DNA of 64,000 nucleotides from Lachnospiraceae bacterium (GCA_022791755.1 JAAVZR010000009.1:1-64000), one strand, 5' to 3'; shown: positions 33,152-43,186, counted from the first letter of the stretch. Numbers and translations are program-made. Notes: generated by a model not told the origin, from the letters alone.

Positions 33152-35227
33152 ATGAGAAAATCTAAAAAAGCAAAAATACTTACGGGATGTATAGCCTTTT
33201 TCGGCGGCGTATTTGCTTTGCTGTATTATGTTGCGAAGAGAGATCCGGAGAATTTTGATAATAATAAAAAAAAAGTTTCTCAGGAGCCGTCAAAAACAGA
33301 ACGGTCATACAAATATGATTTCCAGCCTACTATATATGAAGGAACAGTGAAGCCTTTTATTGATAAAACGCTTTCCTTTATGGGACTGATACTTTTAGCT
33401 CCGCTGTACCTTATTATTGCAGCGGCGGTGTATGCGGATGACCCGGGTCCTGTTTTCTTCAGGCAGAAGCGAGTGGGAAAAGATAAAACATTTTTCTTTT
33501 TGCATAAATTCCGGACCATGAAACTTTCTACACCTCATGATGTTCCCACACATCAGCTGTCGGATCCGGATCAGTATATTACAAAGGTGGGAAGAATATT
33601 ACGAAAATACAGTCTGGATGAACTTCCGCAGATCTGGGATATTTTTCGGGGACGTATGAGTATTATCGGACCGCGGCCGGCCCTGTGGAATCAGAACGAC
33701 CTGATAAAGGAGCGTGAAAAATACGGCGCAAACAGCGTTATGCCGGGACTGACCGGATGGGCGCAGATCAATGGGAGAGATGAACTGGAGATACCGGTCA
33801 AAGCCGGATTAGATGGAGAATATGTAAAACATTTGAAGCAGGGCGGATGGAGCGCCTTGTTTTTTGATGTGAAATGTTTTCTGGGCACAATTACTTCGGC
33901 GTTAAAAGGAGAAGGCGTTGTCGAAGGAGGAACAGGGGAGCTGCATAAAAATGCGGAAGAAAACGATCGGAGAATCGTTAACGAAAATACGGATGGCGTG
34001 TTAGGAAGTGAAGCTGTAAAAGATGCCAAAAATAATATATTAGTAATCTGTCAATATTATTATCCTGAAAATTTTCAGATAACGCCAATTTGTGAACATC
34101 TTGCGAGGGACGGTTATCGTGTTACCGTATTAACCGGTTTGCCTAATTATCCAGACGGTGTGATTCCAAAAGAATATAGAAAAGGTCACAGAGACGAGTA
34201 TATTAACGGCGTCCATGTGATTCGCACCTATGAGATTCCCCGTGGAAAGGGCGCTGTAAAGTTAGGATTTAATTATCTTAGTTATTCCCTGACATCATAT
34301 AAAAAAGTTTTGGAACTTAATGATAAATTTGACCTGGTATTTGTTTACCAGTTGTCTCCTGTTTTAATGGGATTACCAGGTTTACGATACGCAAGGAAAT
34401 ATAAAAAGCCTTTATTCTTGTATTGCTGCGATCTTTGGCCGGAGTCTATGAAAATGTATATAAAGAATGAGAATAATCCGGTGTTTAAGATAGTTAAAAC
34501 AATAAGCAGGAAAATTTATACATCAGCAGATTTGCTGGCGGTACAGTCAAGGAGTTTTTCTTCCTATTTAAGAGATACACATGGTATCCCAGATGAAAGA
34601 TTTGTTTATATGCCGGCCTTTGCTGATGAAACATATCTGGAAATGGATTTTTCTACGGAAGATGAAGTCACGGATTTTGTATTTCTTGGGAATCTTGGTA
34701 TTGCTCAGAACCTGCTTGCCGTATTGGACGCGGTAAATAAAATCAAAAATGTGCCGGGGTTCAGGGTTCATTTCGTGGGTGAGGGTACATGTCTGAATGA
34801 GATGAAAGAGTATGCGGCTAAAAATGATTTGAAAGATATCGTTAAGTTTTATGGCAGACGTCCCATAGAAGAGATGCCTGGATATTATAAGCTGGCAGAT
34901 GTATGCCTGGTTTCTTTGAAAGCGGATAACGCCACCGGACTGACATTGCCGTCAAAGGTTCAAGGCTATATGGCAGCAGGAAAGCCTATTATCGGTATGA
35001 TTGATGGATCGGCGAGAAAGGTAATCCATGATTCAAATTGCGGCATTTGTGTGTCAGCTGATGATATTGATGGGTTTGCAGAAGTAATGAAACAATTTAT
35101 TGAAAATAAAGAAAAATATACGGAGTATGGGGAGAACGGAAGAAATTATTTTAAAGAAAATTTTTGCGAGGATGTTTTTATGAACAGACTTGAGCAGAGT
35201 TTCAAAATATTATTAGGGGAGAACTAA
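33152..35227 (+). CDS. Fusion of PglC-type phosphoglycosyl transferase and GT4 (WbuB-like) glycosyltransferase
   Basis: 691 aa from ATG 33152 (GGAGAACAGGG upstream). One N-terminal hydrophobic segment (ILTGCIAFFGGVFALLYYV) comes first. Residues ~65-245 are a bacterial sugar transferase domain: IDKTLSFMGLILLAPLYLIIAAAVY, DDPGPVFFRQKRVG, LHKFRTM, DELPQIWDIFRGRMSIIGPRP, PGLTGWAQINGRDE. After a polar linker, ~290-690 is a GT-B family 4 glycosyltransferase: ICQYYYPENFQITPICEHLARDGYRVTVLTGLPNYPDG, then VGEGTCLNEM and ATGLTLPSKVQGYMAAGKPIIG. The GT4 half resembles WbuB-type L-FucNAc transferases. Fusion would let one protein add the first sugar-phosphate and then the second sugar. AT-rich, like its neighbours. 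Confidence 0.85.
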   Translation: MRKSKKAKILTGCIAFFGGVFALLYYVAKRDPENFDNNKKKVSQEPSKTERSYKYDFQPTIYEGTVKPFIDKTLSFMGLILLAPLYLIIAAAVYADDPGPVFFRQKRVGKDKTFFFLHKFRTMKLSTPHDVPTHQLSDPDQYITKVGRILRKYSLDELPQIWDIFRGRMSIIGPRPALWNQNDLIKEREKYGANSVMPGLTGWAQINGRDELEIPVKAGLDGEYVKHLKQGGWSALFFDVKCFLGTITSALKGEGVVEGGTGELHKNAEENDRRIVNENTDGVLGSEAVKDAKNNILVICQYYYPENFQITPICEHLARDGYRVTVLTGLPNYPDGVIPKEYRKGHRDEYINGVHVIRTYEIPRGKGAVKLGFNYLSYSLTSYKKVLELNDKFDLVFVYQLSPVLMGLPGLRYARKYKKPLFLYCCDLWPESMKMYIKNENNPVFKIVKTISRKIYTSADLLAVQSRSFSSYLRDTHGIPDERFVYMPAFADETYLEMDFSTEDEVTDFVFLGNLGIAQNLLAVLDAVNKIKNVPGFRVHFVGEGTCLNEMKEYAAKNDLKDIVKFYGRRPIEEMPGYYKLADVCLVSLKADNATGLTLPSKVQGYMAAGKPIIGMIDGSARKVIHDSNCGICVSADDIDGFAEVMKQFIENKEKYTEYGENGRNYFKENFCEDVFMNRLEQSFKILLGEN

Positions 35228-35232
35228 ATAAA

Positions 35233-36291
35233 ATGTCAATATTAAGCGGAAAAACATTGATGATTACAGGCGGAACAGGATCCTTTGGAAATACTGTTTT
35301 GAACAAATTCCTCACCACAGACATTGGTGAAATAAGGATTTTTTCAAGGGATGAAAAGAAACAAGACGATATGCGCCATTTATATCAGGCTAAATTTTCA
35401 GGATATTCGGATAAAATTAAATTTTATATCGGTGATGTCAGAGATATTCAATCCATAAAAAATGCCATGCATGATGTGGATTTTATATTTCATGCCGCGG
35501 CATTGAAACAGGTTCCTTCCTGTGAATTTTTCCCGGTAGAGGCAGTGAAGACTAACGTGCTGGGGACGGAAAACGTACTGACGGCTGCTATTGAGGAAGG
35601 GGTTCAGAGAATCATCTGTCTTTCGACAGACAAGGCGGCATATCCTGTGAACGCTATGGGAGCTTCGAAAGCGATGATGGAAAAAGTTATTGTAGCCAAA
35701 AGCCGTACTATAAAACCTGAAAAAACGAAAATTTGTTGTACCCGGTATGGGAATGTTTTGTGCTCTCGCGGATCAGTAGTTCCGCTTTGGATAGATCAAA
35801 TCCGAAACAGAGAACCGATTACCGTTACGGCGCCGGAAATGACAAGGTTTGTTATGAGCTTACCCGAAGCGGTAGATTTGGTGCTGTTTGCGTTTGAAAA
35901 GGGTGAATCGGGAGATATTCTTGTTCAGAAAGCACCGGCCTGTACGATCGAAACCCTTGCCAGGGCAACGGTGGAAATATTTGATCCGGGTCATGAAATT
36001 AAGGTGATAGGCATACGCCATGGTGAGAAGATGTATGAGACGCTGCTTACTAATGAAGAATGTGCCCATGCGGTTGATTTAGGGAATTTTTATCGGGTTC
36101 CGTGTGATAAACGCAGTCTTAATTATGATAAATATTTTATTCATGGAGACGCTGAAAGAAATACTCTCTCAGAATTTAACAGTAACAATACAAAGCTTCT
36201 GAATGTGAAGGAAGTAAAAGAAAAATTGTTGTCGCTTAATTATATCCAGGATGAATTAGTAAATTGGGAAGTTAAACAGGGGAAAAAATGA
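35233..36291 (+). CDS. UDP-GlcNAc 4,6-dehydratase/5-epimerase (CapE/FnlA-like)
   Basis: 352 aa. SDR of the CapD/FlaA1 group: nucleotide motif TGGTGSFGNTVL, FHAAALKQVPSCEFFPVEAVKTNVLGT, STDKAAYPVNAMGASKAMMEK, TRYGNVLCSRGSVVPLW. In the catalytic segment Met stands where classical SDRs have Tyr (NAMGASKAMMEK), as in CapE-type enzymes. It starts the UDP-N-acetyl-L-fucosamine pathway from UDP-GlcNAc; the next two genes supply the remaining steps. It ends 4 nt into the next gene. Confidence 0.88.
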   Translation: MSILSGKTLMITGGTGSFGNTVLNKFLTTDIGEIRIFSRDEKKQDDMRHLYQAKFSGYSDKIKFYIGDVRDIQSIKNAMHDVDFIFHAAALKQVPSCEFFPVEAVKTNVLGTENVLTAAIEEGVQRIICLSTDKAAYPVNAMGASKAMMEKVIVAKSRTIKPEKTKICCTRYGNVLCSRGSVVPLWIDQIRNREPITVTAPEMTRFVMSLPEAVDLVLFAFEKGESGDILVQKAPACTIETLARATVEIFDPGHEIKVIGIRHGEKMYETLLTNEECAHAVDLGNFYRVPCDKRSLNYDKYFIHGDAERNTLSEFNSNNTKLLNVKEVKEKLLSLNYIQDELVNWEVKQGKK

Positions 36292-37145
36292 AATTTTTAG
36301 TAATTGGTTGTAACGGCATGGCAGGACATATGATATCCGTATATTTAAACGAAAAGGGATATAATGTTATCGGATATGCCAGACAGAAATCCAGATTTGT
36401 CGATACGGTTATCGGGGACGCCACAGACTTTCATTTATTAAAAGATACGATTTTAAAAGGTAATTATGATACTGTGATTAATTGTGTAGGACTTTTAAAT
36501 CAGTTTGCGGAAAATAATCATCCCATGGCAGTTTTACTTAACGCGTATCTGCCTCATTATCTGGCACAGGCGACATTTCATACGGATACTCAGATCATAC
36601 AAATGAGTACAGACTGTGTGTTTTCGGGAAAGACGGGTGGCTATACTGAACAGTCGGTTCCGGATGGGAAGCTTTTTTATGACAGATCAAAAGCAATGGG
36701 AGAACTTGACGACGGTAAAAATATAACATTTCGAAACTCAATTATCGGACCGGATATTAAAGAAAGTGGAATAGGACTTTTAAACTGGTTTATGAAACAG
36801 AAGGAAGCGGTATACGGTTATACCAGGGCTATTTGGACGGGGCAGACTACTTTGCAGTTAGCAAAGACGATGGAAGCTGCGGCAAAAAGCAGAGCACATG
36901 GACTGTATAACGCCGTACCGGCGCGGTCTGTTAATAAATATGAATTACTTAATTTTTTTAATATGTATATTCGGCGTGAACCGATAAAGATTGAGCCCAT
37001 GGAAGAGTATGCGGTTGACAAATCATTAATACGGACCAGGTTTGATGGTTTTGATTATGTGATACCGGATTATGAGTTTATGGTGAAAGAATTAGGAGAC
37101 TGGATGCGGGCACATAAAGAATTGTACCCACACTATGAATTGTAA
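36288..37145 (+). CDS. Sugar-nucleotide reductase (CapF/FnlB-like, RmlD family)
   Basis: 285 aa. RmlD-type SDR with N-terminal GCNGMAGHMISVYL, NCVGLLNQFAENNHPMAVLLNAYLPHYLA, and QMSTDCVFSGKTGGYTE followed by FYDRSKAMGE (YxxxK). The second enzyme of the UDP-L-FucNAc triad, reducing the keto intermediate. It lacks the C-terminal cupin domain of S. aureus CapF, so it is closer to the single-domain FnlB form. Its ATGA start overlaps the previous stop. Confidence 0.85.
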   Translation: MKFLVIGCNGMAGHMISVYLNEKGYNVIGYARQKSRFVDTVIGDATDFHLLKDTILKGNYDTVINCVGLLNQFAENNHPMAVLLNAYLPHYLAQATFHTDTQIIQMSTDCVFSGKTGGYTEQSVPDGKLFYDRSKAMGELDDGKNITFRNSIIGPDIKESGIGLLNWFMKQKEAVYGYTRAIWTGQTTLQLAKTMEAAAKSRAHGLYNAVPARSVNKYELLNFFNMYIRREPIKIEPMEEYAVDKSLIRTRFDGFDYVIPDYEFMVKELGDWMRAHKELYPHYEL

Positions 37146-37156
37146 AGGAGACCGAG

Positions 37157-38293
37157 ATGGGAACAGTAAGAAAACTAAGGTTGATGACCATAGTTGGAAC
37201 ACGTCCGGAAATAATAAAAATGTCTGCTGTTATAAAGAAATGCGACCAATATTTTGACCATGTTTTAGTACACACAGGACAGAATTATGATTATACATTA
37301 AACGAAGTCTTTTTTAATGATTTAGGGCTTCGGGCCCCTGACTACTATCTAGGCGTTGCAGGTGAGAATATTGGACAGACGATGGGGAACGTAATTTCCA
37401 AATCGTATGAATTTATGATAAAGGTTAAGCCGGATGCAGTTATTGTTTTAGGCGATACGAATTCATGCCTTTCCGTTATTTCAGCGAAGAGATTAAAAAT
37501 CCCGGTATTTCATATGGAGGCGGGAAATCGTTGTAAGGATGAAAATCTTCCGGAGGAAGTGATTCGCAGGATTGTGGATGTGACAAGTGATGTGAATCTT
37601 TGCTACTCGGAAAATGCAAGAAAATACATTTTGGATTCTGGCGTCAGGCCTGAGTATACCTATGTTGTGGGATCGCCGATGGCTGAAGTACTGGATGCTG
37701 GTTTAGAGAGCATAGAGAACAGCAGTATAATGGAAAAGCTTGCGTTGACAGCAGGAAAATATATATTGCTTTCGGCTCATCGTGAAGAAAATATTGATAC
37801 TGAAGAAAATTTTTTTTCCTTGATGAATGCGGTAAACACGATGGCTGAAACATATGATATGCCTATTTTATATTCCTGTCATCCAAGAAGCAGAAAATAT
37901 ATCGATATTCGTAATTTTAAATTTGATAAGCGGGTGATCCAACATCAGCCGTTGGGCTTTTTCGATTATAATAAGCTTCAGAAAAACGCTTTTTGCGTAG
38001 TCTCGGATAGCGGAACCTTACCGGAAGAGAGTGCATATTTTAAGTTTCCGGCCGTTTCTATTCGTACATCAACGGAAAGACCGGAAGCGATGGAACGAGG
38101 CGTTTTTACTGTGGGATCTATTACTGCGGAACAGGTTCTTCAGGCAGTTGACCTTGCCGTAAGTATGCATGTTAACGGAGATGATGCCGGTAGCGTTCCT
38201 GCATATATAGATAATAATGTATCAACGAAGGTTGTGAAAATTATTCAGAGCTATGTTGGTATTATTAATAGAATGGTTTGGCGGAAGATATGA
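37157..38293 (+). CDS. UDP-N-acetylglucosamine 2-epimerase-type enzyme (CapG/FnlC-like)
   Basis: 378 aa. Non-hydrolysing 2-epimerase family: IVGTRPEIIKMSAVI at the N-terminus, HTGQNYDYTLNEVFF, VLGDTNSCLS, HMEAGNRCKDENLPEEVIRRIVD, SAHREENID, DSGTLPEES. Standing third after CapE- and CapF-like genes, it most likely makes UDP-L-FucNAc from the talosamine intermediate rather than UDP-ManNAc. The ManNAc route is the alternative and could also feed the dehydrogenase at 41.9 kb. GGAGACCGAG precedes the ATG. Confidence 0.88.
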   Translation: MGTVRKLRLMTIVGTRPEIIKMSAVIKKCDQYFDHVLVHTGQNYDYTLNEVFFNDLGLRAPDYYLGVAGENIGQTMGNVISKSYEFMIKVKPDAVIVLGDTNSCLSVISAKRLKIPVFHMEAGNRCKDENLPEEVIRRIVDVTSDVNLCYSENARKYILDSGVRPEYTYVVGSPMAEVLDAGLESIENSSIMEKLALTAGKYILLSAHREENIDTEENFFSLMNAVNTMAETYDMPILYSCHPRSRKYIDIRNFKFDKRVIQHQPLGFFDYNKLQKNAFCVVSDSGTLPEESAYFKFPAVSIRTSTERPEAMERGVFTVGSITAEQVLQAVDLAVSMHVNGDDAGSVPAYIDNNVSTKVVKIIQSYVGIINRMVWRKI

Positions 38294-38348
38294 TTTGGAA
38301 TATATTTCCGGCTTATGGCCGTCAACTGCCGATAAGAGGAAACCAGGC

Positions 38349-39242
38349 ATGGATAATAGTGTAAGTGTAATCATTCCATTTTATGAAGGGGTAGAATGGC
38401 TTTGTGAAGCTGTTGAAAGCGTGTTAAATCAGACGTATGCCGTTTCGGAAATAATAGTTGTAAATGATGGATCCAGGGAATCCGTAGAATATTTTTTGGA
38501 GAAGTATGGAGAAAAGATAATTTATATTTATAAAGAAAATGGCGGTCCTGCGTCGGCGCGCAATATGGGAATAGAGAGATCTACGGGGAAGTTCATAGCC
38601 TTTTTAGATTCTGATGATTTATGGCTTCCCAGAAAATTGGAATTACAAATTTTCGCTATGAAAAGTAAGAATGCTGTGTGGTCGCATACAGGATATGAAA
38701 CATTTGATACCTTAAGTAAAAACAAAGACACAGTTAAGCGAGTTTCTATATCTGAGTTTTCAGGTGATATTTTTCCTAAAATGTTATATTTTAATCCGCT
38801 GGCAACACCTGGGATCGTTATTGATGGGGAATTGCTCAGAAATAATATAAATTGGAGATTTAATAAAGATATGCGCTATGGACAAGATCAGTATTTATGG
38901 ATGTGCATAGCTCCAAAACATGAAATATTGGCAATAGATGAAGTACTTGTACGGGTACGAATGCGAGGGAATAATGCTGCTTTGCGAGCCAGAGTGCAAT
39001 TACGAGCCAAGGCTATTATTTACGATAATATACTAAAAGGCAACCGGGAATATTTAGGGCAGCTGTCTTTTATTGGAAAGAGTGCCTTTGGCTTATGTAT
39101 ATGTGGCGAAAAGATATTGACTTTTTTTGAAAAGAAAACTGAAAAGAATACGGTTATCTTAGAAAACATATCAAGATGCTTGTATATATTGCCGTGGTGC
39201 ATGTTTAAGATAGCATATATCTATTGTAGGCATAAAGAGTAA
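38349..39242 (+). CDS. GT2-family glycosyltransferase
   Basis: 297 aa from ATG 38349 (MDNSVSVIIPFYEG) with AGAGGAAACC upstream; the track's start at 38253 overlaps the previous gene and lacks support. GT-A domain motifs: VSVIIPFYEGVEWLCEAVESVLNQTY, IIVVNDGS, GGPASARNMGI, and DxD in FIAFLDSDDLW. Two C-terminal hydrophobic patches may lean on the membrane. Adds a sugar to the lipid-linked repeat unit; donor unknown. Confidence 0.85.
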   Translation: MDNSVSVIIPFYEGVEWLCEAVESVLNQTYAVSEIIVVNDGSRESVEYFLEKYGEKIIYIYKENGGPASARNMGIERSTGKFIAFLDSDDLWLPRKLELQIFAMKSKNAVWSHTGYETFDTLSKNKDTVKRVSISEFSGDIFPKMLYFNPLATPGIVIDGELLRNNINWRFNKDMRYGQDQYLWMCIAPKHEILAIDEVLVRVRMRGNNAALRARVQLRAKAIIYDNILKGNREYLGQLSFIGKSAFGLCICGEKILTFFEKKTEKNTVILENISRCLYILPWCMFKIAYIYCRHKE

Positions 39243-39263
39243 AAAATGAAGTGGAGAAAATAG

Positions 39264-40577
39264 ATGAATGAAATGTCAAAAGCATATAAATTGCCAATGA
39301 AGGTAATACAGATCTATTTGTTTACTACCATTATACTCTATGTTTTTGGTCCATGGCAGTGGAAAGATTTAAATATGGCCCTGACCGTAGGCTTGCTTCT
39401 GAGTTACCAGACAGCACTATATTTGGGGTATAGATACAGTTCAATAGGTTATATGAAACGTAAGACAAGAACGGTTTATTTCAGTAAACATGCATTACAA
39501 ATGATAATTTTGCTCGGCTTTGCTGTGACTTTATTGCAATGTATCAGGACAATAGGGTCTGTTAATATTTCTTCGATTCTAAAGCAGGTTTTACAGGGCT
39601 TGACAGATGCGGCATCTCAGTACAGGGCGAGCAAAGAAGTAACGAATAAATTTGGAGGTGCGGCTGCAACTTATTTTATTGTTTTAACAGCACCTATCAC
39701 CTGGATGGCGATACCATTATCTATCCGGCATTTTAAGGAGCTGAATATGCTCTTCAGGGTAATTGCCATTGCCAATATTTTTCTGGAGGTTTCCAGATGG
39801 CTTGCTATCGGTACGAATAAGGGAATTATTGATATCTTAATTATTGCGGTATGCATGATTTATTTAAACAGTATTGCTAAATGTATTAAAAAAAGGAGTA
39901 ATCTAAATAAAAGTAAGACACATATATTAATTATAGGAGTTGTTCTGACAGTCATAGGACTCTATATTTTTGAAAACAATGTTGGTAGTCGTATTAATAG
40001 TAACTGGAGAAATTATGAGATTACTAATGGCAATACACCGATAAATTATGATTCTCTGTTAATGCAATTACTGCCTCCCGGATTAAGTACCATATTAATA
40101 CTTGTTGCATCCTATTTGACTCAGGGATACTATGCATTTTCTTTATGCCGGTCTGTTGAATGGATTCCTATGTTTGGAACAGGAAATTCGATGTTTATAA
40201 TAGAAAATATTCGGGATCTGTTTGGATTTAGTTTGTATGATTATACATATCAGACGAGAATAGCATGCTTTAATTGGGACCCGTTTGTAAACTGGCATTC
40301 ATTTTATGTATGGTTAGCAAATGATTTCAGTATTATAGGTGTTATTTTCGTTATGTTTATATTGGGATATCTTTTTTGCCAGGTAGTTCAGGATGCCATC
40401 ATAAAAGGCGACGACCTGGCGATTGTTTTGTTTTGCTTATTTGCGATCATGTTTATTTACTTACCGGCAAACAATCAAATACTGTCATATCCCACAACAT
40501 TCATGGCTTTTTGGGTGATATTGATTATTTGGAAGATTACAAGAAAGTATAAGTTGCGCATTGGAAGTAAAGTGTAA
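39264..40577 (+). CDS. Wzy-like oligosaccharide repeat-unit polymerase
   Basis: 437 aa with about ten transmembrane segments (for example IQIYLFTTIILYVFGPW, ALQMIILLGFAVTLLQ, IIGVIFVMFILGYLFCQVV, IVLFCLFAIMFIYL). A large polar loop between late helices (NVGSRINSNWRNYEITNGNTPINYDS ... GTGNSMFIIENI) is typical of O-antigen/capsule polymerases. It joins repeat units on the outer face of the membrane. Such polymerases diverge fast, so the call rests on topology plus position between glycosyltransferase and flippase genes. Confidence 0.8.
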   Translation: MNEMSKAYKLPMKVIQIYLFTTIILYVFGPWQWKDLNMALTVGLLLSYQTALYLGYRYSSIGYMKRKTRTVYFSKHALQMIILLGFAVTLLQCIRTIGSVNISSILKQVLQGLTDAASQYRASKEVTNKFGGAAATYFIVLTAPITWMAIPLSIRHFKELNMLFRVIAIANIFLEVSRWLAIGTNKGIIDILIIAVCMIYLNSIAKCIKKRSNLNKSKTHILIIGVVLTVIGLYIFENNVGSRINSNWRNYEITNGNTPINYDSLLMQLLPPGLSTILILVASYLTQGYYAFSLCRSVEWIPMFGTGNSMFIIENIRDLFGFSLYDYTYQTRIACFNWDPFVNWHSFYVWLANDFSIIGVIFVMFILGYLFCQVVQDAIIKGDDLAIVLFCLFAIMFIYLPANNQILSYPTTFMAFWVILIIWKITRKYKLRIGSKV

Positions 40578-40579
40578 TT

Positions 40580-41848
40580 ATGAAGAATATTGTTGTTTTG
40601 CTTAGAAATTATAAACCCTATAATTCTGCTATTGGGATATGCATGAGTAATGTGATTGATATATTGAAAAAAAACGCTCATATCTATGTGATCTGCGAAA
40701 AAACTAAGATAAATGAGGAAAACCGGGAAATCATCGAGGGAGAAACGGTTATTAGATTTTTATCCAGGCAGTCATATTTCAGGAAAAAAAATGAAAATAA
40801 GATAGAAAGTTCAGAGGGATTTAAAAAAAAGTGGTACTTTTTTATGCTTCAAATGATCCGGTTTGCATACAATATAAAATTTCTGTTATCAAAACATAGC
40901 ATTCAGACAGACTTGGCAGATTGCTTCTTCACTGCGTTAGAGTCGATACCGGATAAAATAGACATGATAGTCCCGACATGTATGCCTGTCGAATCGCTTA
41001 TGGCAGCACATCGTTATTGTTCCATTCATAAAGAAGTGTTTTTTTTGCCGGTTCTGTTTGATAAGTTTGCAGACAACGGAACTCTGCATCGATTTACTTT
41101 TAATAAGAAGTTAAAATGGAAAGCAAACCAGAGCATAGAGTATGAAGCTTTTTCTGATATTCAATGCAGGAAAATTTTATATGTCGAGGCCTGGGAAAAT
41201 TATCTCAAACAAAATTATCCTCAGATTTTAAAGAAAATCGTTTTGATAGAGCATCCTCTTTTAAAACCAATCACTACGGATTTGAACGTTAATTTTGAAA
41301 AAGACAGAATTAATTGTGTGTACACGGGGACGTTAACCGTCGCTGGAAGAAATCCTTTGGCCGCATTGGAAATGATAAAAAGGCTGCATAAAATTAACCG
41401 TCGAATAAAATTTCATGTATATGGATCCGGGGACGCATTACCCATTGTCAAACGATTTACTTCCGAGGATAGAAATGTATTTGAATTGCATGGTGCGGTT
41501 TCTTCGGAAAAGGCACATGCGGCAATGAAAAATGCTCAGATTTTAATATCGATTGGTAATGAAGATATCACACAGACTCCAAGTAAAATATTTGAATATA
41601 TGTCCTGCGGCAAAATCATTATCCATATTGCCAAAAAAGAAGAGGATCCGGTTCTGGAGGTGTTAAGAAAATATCCTCTGTCGCTTTGCTTTGTGGAGAA
41701 AAAAGACAAGATTCAGCAGCAGGTTGAAGAAGCAAATGATTTTATCGTTAAAAATTTAGATACTCATGTAAGTTATGAGAAAATCAGAGAAGTATTTCCG
41801 ACGGCATTACCGGAATATACGTCAAATTTAATTATAAGTGAGTGTTAA
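40580..41848 (+). CDS. GT4-like (GT-B) glycosyltransferase
   Basis: 422 aa. N-terminal half divergent (NIVVLLRNYKPYNSAIGICMSNVIDIL). The C-terminal half has the GT-B pattern: INCVYTGTLTVAGRNPLAALEMIKRLHKIN, FHVYGSGDALPIVKRF, HGAVSSEKAHAAMKNAQILISIGNEDITQTPSKIFEYMSCGKIIIHI. It starts 3 nt after the polymerase stop. It should add one sugar of the repeat unit in the cytoplasm; specificity cannot be read. Confidence 0.8.
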   Translation: MKNIVVLLRNYKPYNSAIGICMSNVIDILKKNAHIYVICEKTKINEENREIIEGETVIRFLSRQSYFRKKNENKIESSEGFKKKWYFFMLQMIRFAYNIKFLLSKHSIQTDLADCFFTALESIPDKIDMIVPTCMPVESLMAAHRYCSIHKEVFFLPVLFDKFADNGTLHRFTFNKKLKWKANQSIEYEAFSDIQCRKILYVEAWENYLKQNYPQILKKIVLIEHPLLKPITTDLNVNFEKDRINCVYTGTLTVAGRNPLAALEMIKRLHKINRRIKFHVYGSGDALPIVKRFTSEDRNVFELHGAVSSEKAHAAMKNAQILISIGNEDITQTPSKIFEYMSCGKIIIHIAKKEEDPVLEVLRKYPLSLCFVEKKDKIQQQVEEANDFIVKNLDTHVSYEKIREVFPTALPEYTSNLIISEC

Positions 41849-41866
41849 GGGATAAGGGAGAAAAAT

Positions 41867-43186
41867 ATGTCGCTGTATGAAAAGATTGTTAATAAAGACG
41901 AAAAAATTGCACTGGTCGGCTTAGGATATGTCGGCATGCCGATCGCAGTGGCTTTTGCAAAAAAAGCAAATGTTATTGGATATGATTTAAATGCGAGGAA
42001 AATTGAACTTTACAGACAGGGGATGGATCCGACAAAAGAGGTGGGAGAGGAGGGCATGAGGGCTACCACGGTTGAATTTACCGCAGATGAAAAAAAACTG
42101 CGGGAAGCAAAATTTATTATCATTGCGGTTCCCACTCCTGTGAATACAGATCATACCCCAGATTTGACTCCGGTTATTGGCGCGTCTGAGATTGTAGGTC
42201 GTAATCTGACCAAAGGCGCGATTGTCGTATATGAGTCAACGGTTTATCCGGGATGCACGGAAGACATCTGTATTCCGATTCTGGAAAAGGAATCCGGATT
42301 GAAGTGCGGCGCGGATTTCAAAATTGGTTATTCGCCGGAACGTATTAATCCTGGCGATAAGATACATCGTCTGGAAAACATTCATAAAATTGTTTCAGGT
42401 ATGGACGCGGAATCACTTGAAGAAATTAAGAATATATATAATCTTGTTATAGAAGTTGGAACATACCCCGTTTCCAATATTAAAACAGCAGAAGCGATCA
42501 AAGTTGTTGAAAACAGTCAGCGTGATATCAACATTGCTTTTATGAATGAACTGGCGATGGTTTTTGACAGAATGGGTATCGATACAAACGAAGTTGTCGA
42601 TGGTATGAATACAAAATGGAATGCACTTGGCTTTCGTCCAGGCCTTGTAGGAGGGCATTGTATCGGAGTAGATCCATATTATTTTACGTATGAAGCAGAA
42701 AAACTTGGGTATCACAGTCAGATTATTTTAAATGGCCGCATCGTAAATGACAGTATGGGAGATTATATTGCTGATGCCGCAGTAAAACAGATGATTGTTG
42801 CAGGCCAGGCCCCGAAAAAATCAAAGGTTGTTATTTTGGGGCTGACATTTAAGGAAAACTGCCCTGATATAAGAAACAGTAAAGTGAAAGATGTGATTAA
42901 GAGGCTTAGAATATACGGAATCAACCCTGTTATAATAGACCCCTGGGCTGATGAAGAGGATGCCATAAGGGAATATGGCATTGAACTGAAACATATGGAA
43001 GATGCCAAAGATGCCGACAGTATAATTATTACAGTTGCTCACAATGAATTTAAGAATATGAGTCTTAAATATATGAAAGATATTTATAAAGACGGACCAG
43101 ATGATGAAAAAGTGTTAATTGATGTCAAGGGGATCTTTAAAGTTTCGGATCTGGAGTCGTCAGGAATTAGATACTGGAGACTGTAA
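41867..43186 (+). CDS. Nucleotide-sugar dehydrogenase (WbpA/TviB-like, UDP-HexNAc 6-dehydrogenase)
   Basis: 439 aa. NAD motif ALVGLGYVGMPIAVAFA; middle domain ESTVYPGCTEDICIP and GYSPERINPGDK; catalytic Cys in GLVGGHCIGVDPYYFTY; C-terminal LGLTFKENCPDIRNSKVKDVI. GGHCIGVDPYY is the signature of enzymes oxidising UDP-GlcNAc or UDP-ManNAc, unlike the GGSCFPKD of the ugd at 2.2 kb. It would provide an N-acetylhexosaminuronic acid for this operon's polysaccharide. AAGGGAGAAAAAT precedes the ATG. Confidence 0.9.
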   Translation: MSLYEKIVNKDEKIALVGLGYVGMPIAVAFAKKANVIGYDLNARKIELYRQGMDPTKEVGEEGMRATTVEFTADEKKLREAKFIIIAVPTPVNTDHTPDLTPVIGASEIVGRNLTKGAIVVYESTVYPGCTEDICIPILEKESGLKCGADFKIGYSPERINPGDKIHRLENIHKIVSGMDAESLEEIKNIYNLVIEVGTYPVSNIKTAEAIKVVENSQRDINIAFMNELAMVFDRMGIDTNEVVDGMNTKWNALGFRPGLVGGHCIGVDPYYFTYEAEKLGYHSQIILNGRIVNDSMGDYIADAAVKQMIVAGQAPKKSKVVILGLTFKENCPDIRNSKVKDVIKRLRIYGINPVIIDPWADEEDAIREYGIELKHMEDAKDADSIIITVAHNEFKNMSLKYMKDIYKDGPDDEKVLIDVKGIFKVSDLESSGIRYWRL

